Source: Glossina fuscipes
Lineage: Eukaryota > Arthropoda > Insecta > Diptera > Glossinidae
Assembly (NCBI RefSeq): GCF_014805625.2
Contig: NW_023998567.1
Span: 1,553,934 to 1,617,933, forward strand
Direction: 5' to 3'
Length of the DNA: 64,000 nt
A model generated the notes under the pieces. That model was not told the origin of the DNA, made no database searches, and saw only the letters and a list, made by a program, of their open reading frames with translations. Made by a program: the position numbers and the translations under genes. Below are positions 24,204 through 37,879 of the stretch, one piece after another (within the stretch, counting starts at the first letter, position 1; each line of letters opens with the position of its first letter).

Positions 24204-25529
24204 AATTGATAAATTTAAAAATTTCATTAAGAAGTTTCTCGATTTCTGTAGCTTTGTGTTCATTTACAGAGTCTTTGTTTCCTTGCTAACCAACAACCTA
24301 TTTTGGCAATTGAGATTTACTGACTGAATTTTTTTTTGCAAGAATCGTGTTGACATCAACACACGCATTTTACATGTTTTGTGGAGGGAAAAAATTTTCA
24401 AAAAGAGGAACATTTTGCTGATATTCTATATTGTTTAAGCATTCAAAAGGCTTAACATCGTTTTCTTTCTTTCGCTGTTACGAATATTGTGGGATGATGA
24501 ATCATAGTCAAAACGTAGTACAAAAGAGCGCTTCTTAAGCGTCCAAACTAGAGATTTTTCACAATTGAAGCATCTTGCTTCTTTCCTTTTGCGCATTTCG
24601 GTATTATCACCAAACCTACCACGTTTTAAACATTGGTTGAGAGTAGACATAAAATAATTAACGTAAAGTATAAAAAAATTAAATTTTATTGTTGTGGGGA
24701 TAATATAACCCTTAAAACTAATTTTGACACTACTTTTTGGAATAAATTTGTTACTGCCGGTAGGCTCTCGACAATGCACCCTCGTCACCTATTTACTTAA
24801 AATATCAGATTGGGCATTATTTACGAATAATTTGAAATTTTTCGGTGAAGCTCCGAGGAATATACGCGTTCAAATTTCGTGGATTAAAACCATTCACCTT
24901 CAGTATATTATTTGAATTTTGTGGGTTGTTAAAAGGAATTTGGCCTTACCATTACGTATGATTTCTAGCTGCTATAAACCGTTTAAATAAGGATTTTAGA
25001 TATAATCAAAGAAAAAAAGGTCCGACGTCAGACGAACTTTTTCTCTATAAACATCCTCATCATAATAGTTGGTTTGAGAATTGGTTCCCCCATTTGTTAT
25101 AACTGGTCGTTGTATAACGTAAGAGCACCTACATGTGCAATCCTGTAAAAGGGAGCTTGCGAATTTCACTTGTGAAGAGATGTTCTACGTTTAGAAAGAA
25201 AAAAGGAAAGAATGGCAACCAACTTCAGGATGAAAGAAAAAAGTGGAAAAAAGAAAAGCTGATGATCGGACATTGAAGTTTCGAAAGGGAGTGAAAAAAT
25301 AAAATTAAAGTAAATATATTAACAAAATCAAACGAGATTAAACGAATCTAAGCTATTCAAGCATATTACAATTTAAAGCTTATTAAAGAATTCCAGTAAC
25401 TGCTTCACGTGCATGGCTGTTTGCATTTTTTGTTTTATTGTACATTTTATGCAAAAAATATGTCTAATGATTGCCACTTTGTCATCTCAATACGTTACAA
25501 AATTTTAAGCGGAAAAGTCTTATAAACTA

Positions 25530-25573
<44 letters not shown>

Positions 25574-28500
25574 TGTGTATAATAATAAACCAAAAAAAAT
25601 CAACATTAAATTCATTAATTTAATCATTTAATTTAATTTCGCATCGTTGTGATCAGCAAATTAGATTATAAATACTTTTACTAGGCAACGAAAAAGCGCA
25701 ACATTTTTGTTAACCGTTCTTTGCATTTGGAAATTATTACACCCTGGCTGGATGCGAATCACCTCAATAAGAACAAATTAGTTTTGTTTTGGTTAAAGAA
25801 CGTTCAATTTCGATGGCTTATCCTAGGGAAAGAATTCAATTTCAATATGATCACACTTTTCTAATACGTGGTTTATGGTTCGATTCTCTTTATGGTAATT
25901 TATTTAATACTTTTGGAAATATATTGGCGGGCGTTCACGGCATTAAATTTTCAATAACGTTCACAAATCACTGCCCATATATATTCATCGCCATATTTGG
26001 AAATAAATCAATAGGGAAAATGTGCGGATTCTTGTCACAGATATAAAAAAAAAAATTTAATAATTATTAAATTAAATAGATGAACGCTTTATGTACAACA
26101 ATGTACTCTCTTTATACGCACAAGTGTACTTACACATGTATATATATATATTTAGCAATTATCGTTGCAATAGCGTGAAATTGAAACTTAAAACTCCAAT
26201 TGTCTTTCTTTAGTTGATTTATTATCATTACTATTATGACGTTAAATTAAAAAGAATAGTTATAGCTAAACAAAAGAAAGTAAAGAACTTTAAAAACCGA
26301 AATTCAAAGAATCACGATAACAATAGATCTTATACATATTATTACAAGAAATATTGGAGAAAATATAAAAGAAAAATTAAATTGAAAGAACTTTTTTTCA
26401 TAAGATGACATTGGGTTAGAGGTCTTCGGAGCCAACTTCGAGGTCTCCCGTAGGCATCATAGCCCGAAGGTAGGGCGTGGTGAAGAATGACTCTTGGCTT
26501 ATTATATGCCCGTTCTGTAAGGCAGGATTCGTCCGCCCGTTTATTCGTATAAGAATAAAGTACGCGGATTTCTTTGTGGAGCGTCCACGAGCTTAAATTT
26601 AACCTCCTCCTCCCCACATCTCCCGAACTATCTAGCTCAGCTGTAACACGTATGACAACCTCTACACCCTGCAATCCTGTTTAAGTTGCACTGAGAAGTG
26701 GCTTCAAACATAATAAAGTCCGTAGAAACTATTTGGATAGACCTAGAAGGCATTTAGACATCAACTATGCTACATAAAATCGGCACACAATGTGGAGTTC
26801 GGTAGACAAAGGTTGTCGCACTGACAAAGAAAGATTTACACTTTACTAATTATTACACTGTGTTATTGATAAAGCAATTAGAACTTATATTGATTAGAGG
26901 TTAATTGTTAGAAATCGAAGCTACATTTACAGAGTTGTTGTTTTCTATGATCATTTCACCACTGCAGGAAGATGTGGAATCATATTTTTTCATAAAAGTA
27001 TTAAAAGTTTTTGCAATCGCTATCATTTTTGTAAGCTCTAACCCCAACTTATCAGGAATTGAGTGATGATTTAGTCCAAAGTTGCTTATGCAAAACAGAT
27101 AACTATGACAGAAAGAAAAGTTTTCAGCAATCACTTGATTCTATCTGTAATTTTCTTCTTAATTTTTCTTTCATATTGTAATTGAATTTTTTTTCACTTA
27201 AGTTTTAAAAATGCAAAATTCACTTCCACGTCAATGCCATAAGGTTTTAAAATCTTGTTTGAAAATATTGTACAAAAAATGTGACACAAAGTCAAATTGC
27301 CTATTGCATTCTCCTTATGATTTCTAAAAGTAAAAATTGCGATTTTAAATTAAAATTCGTTGTTGTTCTCTCTCGTTACCGTTCTCATAGTTTACTTTTC
27401 TTGCTGTTATATTTTGCTACATTCTAATTTATACGTATGCAGGGTAACCATTTATTGTTATTTTCTGAAGTTTTCCTTATTTAATTTTCAAAATATGAAA
27501 TTAACGTTTTGCGCACATAATTGGTAATTACTCGTGAATATTACGAATTGATAACACTTAATAAACAATGAATGAGTAAATAATATATATACAGAGAAAG
27601 GCAGGATAGTTAAGATTTACAGTGTGACAGTGGAATACGATTTCTCAAAGAATTTGGCGAAGAGATTACTTTTTCAGCCAGCTTAGAAGACTCGGATATC
27701 TCATAATACGTAATGGACGGATACTCTCCTACTTTAAGTTATTGGCTTTTCATATTCCAAATATAGCTTGCATAACCTTTACCCTTTAAAGGATTAAGTT
27801 ACCTCTTCGTGTTGCGGTATCAGAAATAATCATCTACCGATCGACTGAGCTGGGACCTTTCAAATAACTTATCTTTTTATTACTCATCATAGTTGGAAAG
27901 GTCTGTTGTCCGGAATACGTTCAACAATACGCACAAACGTAGATAGTCAAAGAAAGAGCGTTATATAAGTCAACTGAAGGCAAGTTAACGAGCTAAGGTA
28001 AGTAAACGGAATACAACAAACGAAATAGGAATCTACATAACAAAGCTGCAATTTTGCAACTTTCTGCCCTAGCAAAAAAGGTAAGAAAACTATATCACCA
28101 TCTGCAAAAAATTATTAGCACCAGTTTTAAATATGTCTTTTAAAAGTGGACGTAATCTGTTCAAAAACATGCCCACAATGCCGAAAAAACTGAAACAACC
28201 TCGAAAACACCACATTCTCCACATTTTTCTCTATAAGTTTTGATCCCATCATAATATTGTTATCAATTTCGCTTTTATAAGATACAGTCCGTATCACTAG
28301 ATCGTGGATATTTTAATCAAAAGAAATGCACTTCAAAGTTCTTTCATTTTACTACTTTGTCTTTCACAACAGTAGGAATATTTATTTACAATTTATTTTG
28401 GCCGTACTCTCAACTTCTACGTTCTTGCCAGACTAACTCTACTTTTCACAAATATTCTATTTATATACAATTTTGCAAGCATCTTACTACACCTAAATTT

Positions 28501-30970
28501 ACGGTTTTATTTCTGATCCCAGCCTGCTGTTCCTATGATCGTTTTCATCGGCCTGCAGCTGCATGAGGCGTCTGCGAATGCTCATTTGGTTTTTCCTTCC
28601 TTAGGGAATTTATTATTACGAAAATTACTTAGCTGACATTAACTGAATTTGGGATTTTCGTAACAATATTTTTAAAAAGGTTGTATTCAAGTATTCGTTA
28701 GAACCACCTGCATGTTCATTGCAAAGTGATCTCAATCGCTTCTATAATACGTCAAGAATCAATGATTAAATAGATGAGCTGGCATTTATATAACATTGCA
28801 AGCTTATTAAGTTTCAGAAGTAGTTTTGGCTTTTTTTCACATTTTGCGCGGTTCGTAAAAATTACCCGTCATATTAACGGTTTTCAGCAAAAACACATAT
28901 ACTATACCTACAAACAGCAAAATCGGCATGTGAAAGAAGAAAAGTTGACAAATGTATTCGAAGATAGAATAAATTATTCAAGCTCTTCATCAAGAGACCA
29001 CAAAACCTTTAAGAGATGAAAATCTCCCGAAACATATACTTTGTCACTCAACTTCAAACGACTAACAATCAACTAAATAAGTTGAAGATGCATCTTATAG
29101 GCCGAAATATGAGATGACGGAGCAATAGGAGACCAAGTTACCGACATTATCACTAAGTGTACATACAGTCAGCATGTTGTCGATAAAGATTCTACGTCTT
29201 CACGATGTGTTTTTGAGGAATTTCATCATGCAGAAAGAACGAAATATAGATTTGAGATTTTGAGATTTTTTGGATTATAAGTTTACTGAAAGCTTTCACC
29301 ATTGAATGCTGTTAAACTGTATAACGCTGCTACATTAGCTCGTAACAATTTATTTGACATAAAATTCCCCACCTATACCTCAGGTCGATTACTTCTAAGG
29401 CTACCACCTTACGTATTGATTTAATTATTACGAAATATATACAATATAAAAAGTCGCTTTCACGGTAGGACTTCACTTTTCGAGTTCACAAAAATAGAGA
29501 CGCCAAATATGTCTTTACATTGATTTGCTTTTTTTGCAAAATTGACGCAATCGTATAAATTACCGACATCACAACGTACACAATATTAAAAGCGATTTCG
29601 GAAAATTTCTGCTATCGGAACAGCTAAACAGTTTGGGATGCCATGAACACACCTCCAAAAAGGTGTGACCAGGTGTGTACGAACTCTTCCCCAAAATTCG
29701 TTTGATCGTGTTGCTAACTATTGGAAATCTAACGAAAAGAGTTAATAGATATTAATTTTGGTATAGTACTACGAATTTGATTAAAGAAATTGCGAAATAA
29801 TGAATGTTGTTCTTTGGGTTTCGTTTGACACACAGGATGTTTGACGGTAAACGCATTGCTTATCCATCAAATTGCCTTTGTATTTAAAAGAATTCAAGAA
29901 ATTAATATGGATTATCAATCAAAACTTGTCAAAACAACACAAGATCACATGCTGCTAAATAATATGCTTGGAGTTAACTGACTTCTTAATCTTAATCGAA
30001 TTTCTATTGCAAAATATAAAAAAAAAGTTAAAGGATAAGGTCACAAGAGAGTCACACAAAAAGGCTGTACATGCACATATACCTTTCACATTTAGCATAT
30101 TCTGTTTGCTTACTATAAATTATATTTATAGTAGTATATGTAGTTTGAATCACTTGATTCTATCTGTTGGTATAGATAAAATTTAAATGAAGGTAACATG
30201 TACTAAAATTTCTTTGAAATTTAAAAAAGTAACTAAATTTAAGTGAGTGTACCAATATCATGATAATTGATTTGATGACGTAAGCAAACATATTTTTTAA
30301 CAGAGTTGTTTAATTTAAAGTTAAACTTTCGTTGCGTCGGCTCTGCGCGTATCACACATCCAAAGGCGATGCAAAACTTACGCCAGAAAATTTTTAATAT
30401 TACGAATAATTTGTTCCCTTCAGACTCCAGATCTTTACGTAAGTTGATTACTAAAACTTGGTTTGCTTGTCAGCAAAAGTTTACACATCAAAATGGAAGA
30501 TATGCAACATGCCAAAAACCCAAGTTTTATGGCTTATTAAAACGGCTGTTGGTAGTATAGTACTACACAAAACATGTTTTAAACATAGTACCGATATCTT
30601 TGATCCGCCAACCTCTTCGAAAAATTCCTGTTTACATATCTTTGCAAGGCTGAGGATTCGGTTGTCATTAGAACTGCGCCAGTTGATGACGTACTTAAAG
30701 ATTATTTCAACAAAGAGACGATTAGCCGAACTAATAAACATCTAACACCTCAGATTAAAATGGTAAGCCACTAAAAAGATGTGTTGAGCACTTTGTAAGC
30801 CTGGAAGTGGAAATTTGTCCGAAACAATATATACCAAAGAGCGGTTACAGATTTACAAACTGGAAAATTGTCCGATAGCAACACTACTTCATGCAGGATA
30901 TTAGGTAGAAAGTAATGCAAATGGATGTGTGAAGGTTGATGAAATGGAATATCAAACTCTTAGAGGATAG
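24204..30970. other. 6.8 kb with no gene recognised
   Basis: Contains a (TA)n run (25533-25567) and a GC-richer patch (26410-26690) that stands out from its AT-rich surroundings but matches nothing I know. Several 60-117 codon frames (24435-24788, 25789-26046, 26342-26674, 28774-29019, 30306-30560, 30458-30745) lack motifs. No RNA gene was seen. Confidence 0.4.
25533..25567. repeat. (TA)n microsatellite
   Basis: About 17 TA units, continuing into TGTGTGTTGTG. Confidence 0.9.
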
Positions 30971-30973
30971 TTT

Positions 30974-31830
30974 ATGTGCTCAGGAATGACCGCTCGTCCA
31001 GACATTTGCCAATCCGCACGTAAAACAGCTCAAAAAAGCAAGGGGCCACATAAAGAGCCAATGTCAGCTTTTTCAAATTTGTTAATTCAAAGCGTAAATA
31101 GCCTACATTTCTTCTGCATTATGCTTATGCACTGTAATAACATTGCATCTTGCATTCCCTCTGAAATTTGTGACATGTTTGCTAATTTCTTCGAGCAATC
31201 TTGTACGTCAATGAGCAACCCATGTTAGCTAGAAACGTTCGACAAGTTTTCTAGTGTCATTTTTACTACTCTGGATAATTTTAATGCGGTAGCCGCTTTC
31301 AAGACGCCATGTTGCTCTGCTTTGGCGTTTTGTTTTAATATTCTACATATACCTTTAACGCTGCTATTTAACTCTTGTCTTAGGAGAGAATACTTTCCTG
31401 AACTTTAGAGAGAATCTCACTTAATTCCCTTTCAAGGGTACCAGAAATCTGGTATCTATTTTATCATTCTCTCGACAAGGTTTTATTAAGGGATTTATTA
31501 AGCGTTGGTCGTTTGAATTCAAAGGCGCTTACATTTGTAAAACATTATTTACCGCATTCGTTAGACATATTTTGGAGAATTCGATTGTGATACGGTCCCC
31601 AAACTACAGATGTTCCGTGAATAAAGCAGAGTCCATGCAAAAAGCTTTTTGCGTGGAAAGTAGACGTACTTGGTTTGGTATCTCGTTTAGCATAAAATTT
31701 TTGTCTTATTATTCGCTTATAAAGCTGCTAGAAATTCGTACCAACTATGAAGTCAATCACCCACTTCGAACTGCGCGCCGATCTTTTAAAGACTATTAAT
31801 CTTTACGATATGACGCCGTTGTCATTTTTA
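30974..31830 (+). mobile_element. LINE reverse transcriptase fragment (decayed), plus strand
   Basis: Linker block SEICDMFANFFEQS (about 31155-31200) is followed in another frame by LTLLFNSCLRREYFP and SHLIPFQ (about 31350-31440), matching the N-terminal RT region (xLFNxSLxxGxFPxxWK...PIxK). After a large deletion of the palm, 31572-31799 reads SPNYRCSVNKAESMQKAFC, matching the post-palm region of CR1-like elements (SPxYxxxIxxIExxQKxF), and ends NHPLRTARRSFKDY. No catalytic xADD remains. Confidence 0.6.
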
Positions 31831-32220
31831 AAAGTAAACAACTGACTGTTTGTCCGTCTTAGTACTTGTTGTATTTTCTCCATTGTAAATTCAATTTAGC
31901 TTCTGTATGCGGGTAGCTGTTTACTAGTATATTTGCAGTTTTTTTCTAAGTCAGAAAAAAATTCTTGCGCACATAACAAGTAATCAGTAATAAGTTGATA
32001 TCATGAATTTTTGGCATTCAGATAAACAATAAGGCAATAAGACAAAGGCAATAAGTATATAAAAGCTATGATAAATAGAATTTAAGCGTTTTCTTATTTG
32101 TTATTGCAATACTATGTAATGTAAGGAACTTCTTTTGTTTTATTAAATAATAATAATAATAAATACAATAATAAAAATGATGATAATAATGAGATAAATA
32201 TAGCATAACTGGTAATCACG
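31831..32220. other. no gene recognised
   Basis: AT-rich, with AATAAT runs near 32140-32200. It may be noncoding flank of the neighbouring element pieces. Confidence 0.3.
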
Positions 32221-32340
32221 GTTGTTCCATTTTCAGTGAAAGTGAACGGGAGTCACTTTAACGATATTTTAGATACTGGTGCGGTGGGTTCACTGATGCG
32301 TGTTTTAACGTACACAAATCATTTTACAGCAATCTTATAA
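32221..32340 (+). pseudogene. retroviral-type aspartic protease fragment of an LTR retrotransposon
   Basis: A 40-residue frame reads VVPFSVKVNGSHF, then DILDTGAVGSLM. The hydrophobic-strand, VNG, LDTGA order is the active-site end of the pepsin-like proteases of Ty3/Gypsy-type pol genes. The frame is closed by stops on both sides. About 60 residues that might continue the domain lie downstream in other frames (to about 32525), and no RT, integrase or LTR was recognised nearby. It is an isolated relic. Confidence 0.5.
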
Positions 32341-33699
32341 TAAATTTATCGCTTTTAATAACCGATTCATTGATACAATAAATGAGATCATACCTATAAT
32401 CAAAGCGAGTGATAAAACACAGATATTGAGATTAGTCGCGACAGATTGCACCGTTTCGCTTAATATAGCTAGCACCAAATCAAGACTTGTTTCTTTTGCA
32501 ATTGCAGTTTCTTTTGAAATCTAAATTAAAATCGCTATTCATTTTAATATTGTTTACATACATTACTTTCCCCAAGTACTGACTCCGTTTTCAATCAGCT
32601 TATTTAACTTTAACTCAAACTTAAGTCGCCAAGCTAATCGGAATGCTCGAGGCTTACAATAAGTAGGACTAACATTATTCTATAAAATCAATTTAGCAGC
32701 CTTTACTGTATCGAAAAAAAGGCGAATTAAAGCGAATTTTTAAATCGTGCACTATGTCGTCCGTGTTGTACAGTGTGTTTATTTGCGAAAATTGAACCCC
32801 AAATAATAACATAAAACCATAAAATCAATAATGATGTGTGTTTTATCATTCGCTCTGATTATGGGTAAGATCTCACCTACCATATTAATGGATTCTCCTT
32901 TATAACCGATACATTTCTTATGACGTTATTGTAAGATCATTTCGTCCAACACACAACACCGGTATCCAAAATAAAGCTATAGTGACTACCGTTTACTTTC
33001 GCTAAGTGAAAATGGAGTAACCGCGTGATTAGCAGATATGCTATAAATAGATAAATTGTTATAATAATCTAAACTATCAGTTTTTTCATTAAAGTTGAAC
33101 TCACAAACGAGGGAAAATAACCAACCATTGCAACATCTTTGAAGAACTGTGCACGGATCATGCAACTATATGAAAAAAGAAAATTCGACAGTTAAAGAAA
33201 GTACTCTCAATTAACGGAACACACTGAAATCTCTAGGATCTCTAAGAAGAAAGAAAAATTTATTTGCGTTAAAATGTACATAAGTTAACGAGCGAGCGAG
33301 CGAATCAGGATGAATTATTACTTTTTTATTCATGTTGTCACCATTTTCTTATTTCTTAGTGCGGTAGCGCGTACTATATCGCAGTTATAGCGGGTACTAA
33401 TTCTCTTTCTTCACTTCTTTGTGACCATCACCGGTAAGCATCGTGTTACACTTATAAATAGCATCTCTAAGTGATTGTTTGTATTAAAAACCAATGAAAA
33501 ATATAGCAGTAATAACGGCAAATCGACCGAAGTTGTAGTTTGGTAGAAAACTGTGAAGGAATAAAAAAACAACAAGTGAGCATATTCCAAATGATCTCTA
33601 TTAAGTGCCCAAGGTTTAATTTGTTCACCTATCCTACTAGATTATAATTTTATGAATTATAACTAAGGAGCACTGAGTCAGAGAGAGAAGTGTAAGTTG
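32341..33699. other. no gene recognised
   Basis: A block near 33397-33450 (TTCTTCACTTCTTTGTGACCATC and CGTGTTACA) recurs at 41828-41860, suggesting a small shared repeat. Otherwise AT-rich DNA without motifs. Confidence 0.35.
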
Positions 33700-36209
33700 T
33701 AGCATTTTTGTTAATATAAGTCATCGACAAGTCATTCTTGGGACAGATGAATAGATGTTGTCTAGATAGATTCATATCATATCTAGAAAGTATTAACCAT
33801 CGAAGCACCAAGTCACTTGGTGTTACAGTGATAATTCTGGCTGTTTGATTCCTACTTCAACATCTGACAGAGCTATTGTGGTCTTTGACGAATTATTTGA
33901 TCATAATTTAGTTCAATACAACCTTACTCCTAATTGTAATGGTAGACTGCTTGATCTTTGCTTTGCCCGAGATTAGTGTAAATCGTTGTCCACCGTTTGG
34001 TTTACCTGAGGATCATTCAGCAATGTGTATTTTCTTTCATCACAAGCATGATGGTTCGTTGAACTGTTCTAACGTTCCAAATTCAAGTTTTTCAAATATA
34101 TATTATGACTCCCATAAAATCAATATTTTACAGCTAAAATCTCATCTGTCACATATTGTGCTTTAATTCTCAGATGGAAGTATTAAAAGGTTATTTTCAT
34201 CGTTCTACAATATATTAAATCTAGCTATTTCTGCATCCGTTCCAATCAAGCAGTCCCGACCTCGAAGCATGTGCACCCATGCTTTAATAAAACAATCAAG
34301 AATAGGAAAAACAAGCTTTTCAAAAAACTTTCTAAAAATGGCTCTGTGACTATTCGCTTGCGACTATTTCGCTTATTCAGCTGCAAGGCATAATTTTAAT
34401 TTCCTCAATTATCCAATATTAAAAAAGGCAGATACCTTCAGTTTATAAAATGCTCACTGCTTGCTAATCCTAAATACTTTTTTAAGTTTGTTAAGTCCAA
34501 AACCAGTCCTTGAATTTAAGTGTTTTCCCTTTGTGTTTGAAGAGTAGTCTCCTTATCCCTATTCACAAAAGTGGAAGTAGACAACTCGTTGAGAACTACA
34601 GAGGCATTGCCAAGTTGGGTGTCTTACCTAAACAAAGTTCGAGTCTTTCCCATCAAATCGCATATATCTCTTTTTAAACATGGTTTTCAATAAGTTTGGT
34701 CTATGGTCACCAATCTATTAGAATTTACTTGTCATGTTTTCAAGGCCTTTTCTAGTGGTTCTCCCACTGACGTCACGTACACTGATTTTAGTAAAGCGTT
34801 TGATTTGGTTAAACATAACTTACTGATCTTCAAACTCCAAGTCTATGGTTTCCCTTCCTATTTAGTGAAATGGGTAAGCTCTTATCTGCATAATAGATCA
34901 TTCAGGGTTTTGTTTAACTTCATCACCATATAACGTCCGCGTGATGTCTGGCGTACCTCGAGGCAGCCACTTAGGACCGATTTAACTTATACATGAATGG
35001 CCTGGCCTCGGTGATTAAATCCAGCCAGATCTTATGGTATGTTGATGACGTGAAACTGTTTTCTTCCATAGAATCGCAATCACATCAGCTTCAAATTGAC
35101 TTAAATAATTTGGTTGCACGATGCTCTTGAATTTTATGAAACTAAATCTAAATAAGTATAAGAAGGTTTTTTTCTCAAGAACTCAATGTTTCATTGATTC
35201 GCACAAGTTGGAGGACGTCGATTCGTTCACAGATTTAGGCTTTCTATTTGATCAACGGTTACGTTTTAACTAGCAGTAAGAACTCTAGTTGAGGAAAGTT
35301 TGGTCCACGCTTGGTTTTATAAAGAGGTAGTCTGAAGAGCTTGATGATCCCTGCATTAAGAAAAGGCTGTACATGTGTTTGGTTAGATCAATACTTGAGT
35401 ATGCCTCTGTTGTGTCTCCTTCCTATAGGTGCTGTGTAGTTTCAATTGAATCTGTTCAAAAGCAGTTCTTGCTTTTTGTACTTAGAAATTTGGGTTGGAA
35501 CCCGATTGCTTCTCTTCCCCCATAAGAAAATAGGTTGCTTCTGTTATCCTTGCCATCACTTGAAAAACGTATATTTATTCTTGGCATTTCCTTCTTAATC
35601 AAAGTAATAAATAGTACTATAGACTCCCCCGCATTACTTGGTTAGATAAACTTCAATGTCTGTGAGCGCTTCTCTAGGCATTTTATACTTATTAGGCTTA
35701 GTCAATGTAAATACAATTATGAGCTGTTTAGTCCGCTCAGAGTTGTTTGCAGGAAATAAATGAGATCTATCACTCATTCTTAATATCGGGTTCTTTAATG
35801 TCTATTAAAGCAACTTTGCTTAATACGGGCGATTTACCTATGTCGTACTTAAACTAACGTTTCATTCTTAATATCTCATTTCTTATTTTAAATAATATTG
35901 TGTTGTTAAGGTAGTCGGTTTCCAAGGTTATGCATGTTTGCGATCGTTTAGGGGTTCACTTGCAACCTGGATCTGTTCTTGCTGCGGGTGTGCTTTTGCG
36001 CTAGCTGTATACATGTTGTTTTCTTTCTTATTTATTTATACGTGAATTATAATTTTAAGTTACTTTGTTTTTATTATTCTTTTTTCACATCTTCATATAT
36101 ATTGTATACTAGCTTTTGGAATAATTAGTACAAGCTTTACTTGAATTCGGTTGTTAATTTGGCTTAATTGAATTTCATATATAAGTAATTAAATAAATAA
36201 ATAAATAAA
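33700..36209 (+). mobile_element. non-LTR retrotransposon, LINE family A copy 2 (decayed)
   Basis: This is the inverted counterpart of 862-3365. From the RT palm to the 3' end the two are nearly identical over about 1.5 kb (34.7-36.2 kb against 0.9-2.4 kb). It ends in an (AAAT)n tail at 36189-36209. At its 5' side it keeps the endonuclease C-terminus that copy 1 lacks, while the segment with the RT fingers is deleted here. Each copy therefore holds a different part of the ancestral ORF2. Confidence 0.85.
33850..35645 (+). pseudogene. ORF2 of LINE family A copy 2, broken
   Basis: The endonuclease end reads LFDHNLVQYNLTPNCNGRLL and then PEDHSAM (33850-34060, with a frameshift). The linker has SLLANPKYFFKFVKSKTS (about 34450-34505). 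RT begins LIPIHKSGSRQL and ENYRGIA (34555-34610). The palm YTDFSKAFDLVKHN is in 34703-34933 and YVDD is at 35038-35049. Compared with copy 1 it has a one-base deletion near 35123 (GATGCTCTTG) and a stop in place of Tyr in the PPY motif near 35523. The stop after FITI is common to both copies. Confidence 0.8.
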
Positions 36210-37870
36210 GCAAATGATAACAGAGCCTGTTGAATACGAAACTTCAAATTTCTTCAACAAGTCATTTTTACAAACATCTTGTGTGAACGTGTATTGCAAC
36301 AGTGCCAACATTAGAATCTGCGCAATTTATTTTCCTCCCCGGTTTCCATTAAAACGTAATAATTATAATGAATTCTTCGGACAATTGAGCGCAAAAATTA
36401 TTGTTAGAGCTAATTTTAATGCGAAATGTCAATGACACGAATCCTGACGGGAAGGAAAGTACCTTGACAAATCCATCCGCAATAACAGGTGCTGTGCTTT
36501 GTCTTCTGGAAGACCCACACACCGGCTGTCTGATCTAAGGAAAGTATATGACTTGCCGGATTTCGTTGTGTGTTATTCGCGCTAAGTTAGTGCAAAGATG
36601 CTTTCAGTTTTAATCACTCTCCATTGATTATCAACGTCAACGCAACTTTGCATAACCTCTCAGTCAAATATAATGTCATCAATCGTAAACCTGCACTTGG
36701 GACTTTTAAAGATTGGATCGATAAGAATTTGTACTTCAACCTGGTTTTACTCTTCTGAAATTAATGGTGCCCTAGAAAGTTGTACAGATTTTATTCGCTT
36801 AACCGGTTTTTTTTTATTTTCATCAGAATAAGGAAAGATTAAGAAGACAATGGCAAACAATTGTGGAAGCATGAATGAAAATAATCTGCTACGAAGAATC
36901 TGCATTTACTTCTAACTGAAATAGGAGACGAACAAGTTCACAATTACTTACTCAATCTGAATTCAGGCATGTTTAAGGCATATTACTTGTGCAGAGCTAT
37001 AATACCTTAAGAAATTAACCAGCCGAATTGGGACTCTAAGAGATAGGTTGGAATTTGGGGCAGAAATTATATGCAGAAAGCCGAAAGCTTTGTAATGTCA
37101 TCGTGCCGTTTCGCACATCAGAGAGGGAAGTATTTCAAGTCAATTATTGTATACAATTTTTACTTTAGAGTTTCTGATCGTCTATAATATTTTACGCGTG
37201 GCAATGATACAACAATTCTTCTATCTACCCGCGGTGATGTGAATGTTGCCTACGAAGTAGAAAGCCATCTCCACCAAAGTTCGCTTTGGCTGAGCACATG
37301 GAATGTTATAATAATTGCTAAGAAATCTACGCATGTGAGTGGCAATAATCAACTTATTAACAGCCGTGTAATATATTCCAGCTTACATATTTATCAAAAA
37401 TTAACATGGAAAAATCATATAAAAACCAAGCGCCAGCAATTTGGTTTAAAAACAAGAAGCCTCTCTCGAATGAATCGATCAGAATCTTAGCTTATTCTTA
37501 AAAATAAATGTATTTTGTATGAGATTATATTTCAATCTATTTGGACCTGGGTTTCCCATTAAACAAACACCTAGTTCAGCGCATTTCTCCAAAATATTTT
37601 GTCGGACTGAGTAATCATGTAACATGTCACTTAGCAATACGTCTTCGGGATGAGTCCAATAATATAAGTAAATTGAAGGATCTGCATATACTGAATCTTC
37701 CCTTTAAATATAAATTTTGTTTTTCTTTAATTTATTTTCAAAGTTTATGTAGTTTCTTTTTATTTATTTTAACATTGCCATTTGTTTTGCACTCGTTGAT
37801 TTCCTTATCTGATCATAACACATACTTACTGTCTTCTTGGATAGATTGCGAAGTAAATATATAGTAAAAA
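36210..37870 (+). mobile_element. Jockey-type non-LTR retrotransposon fragment
   Basis: Directly abuts the tail of LINE family A copy 2. Order on plus: endonuclease (36214-36435) with ICAIYFPPRFPLKRNNY and IIVRANFNAK (the usual DFNAKH with Asp lost), then NPDGK; a linker with RLRRQWQTIVEA (36843 on); and RT after the palm with SSLWLSTWNVI, AKKSTHV and KLTWKNHIKTKRQQ (37239-37490), then CILYEIIFQSIWTW. These are hallmark Jockey-clade blocks. The palm with xADD is missing, and stops and frameshifts are frequent. It may continue at 39.04 kb after interruption. Confidence 0.7.
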
Positions 37871-37879
37871 AACAAATAT

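Noticed and set aside
26410..26690. Exon or LTR in the GC-richer patch
   Set aside because: The minus frame has no motif and no repeat partner or terminal TG/CA pair was found in the window.
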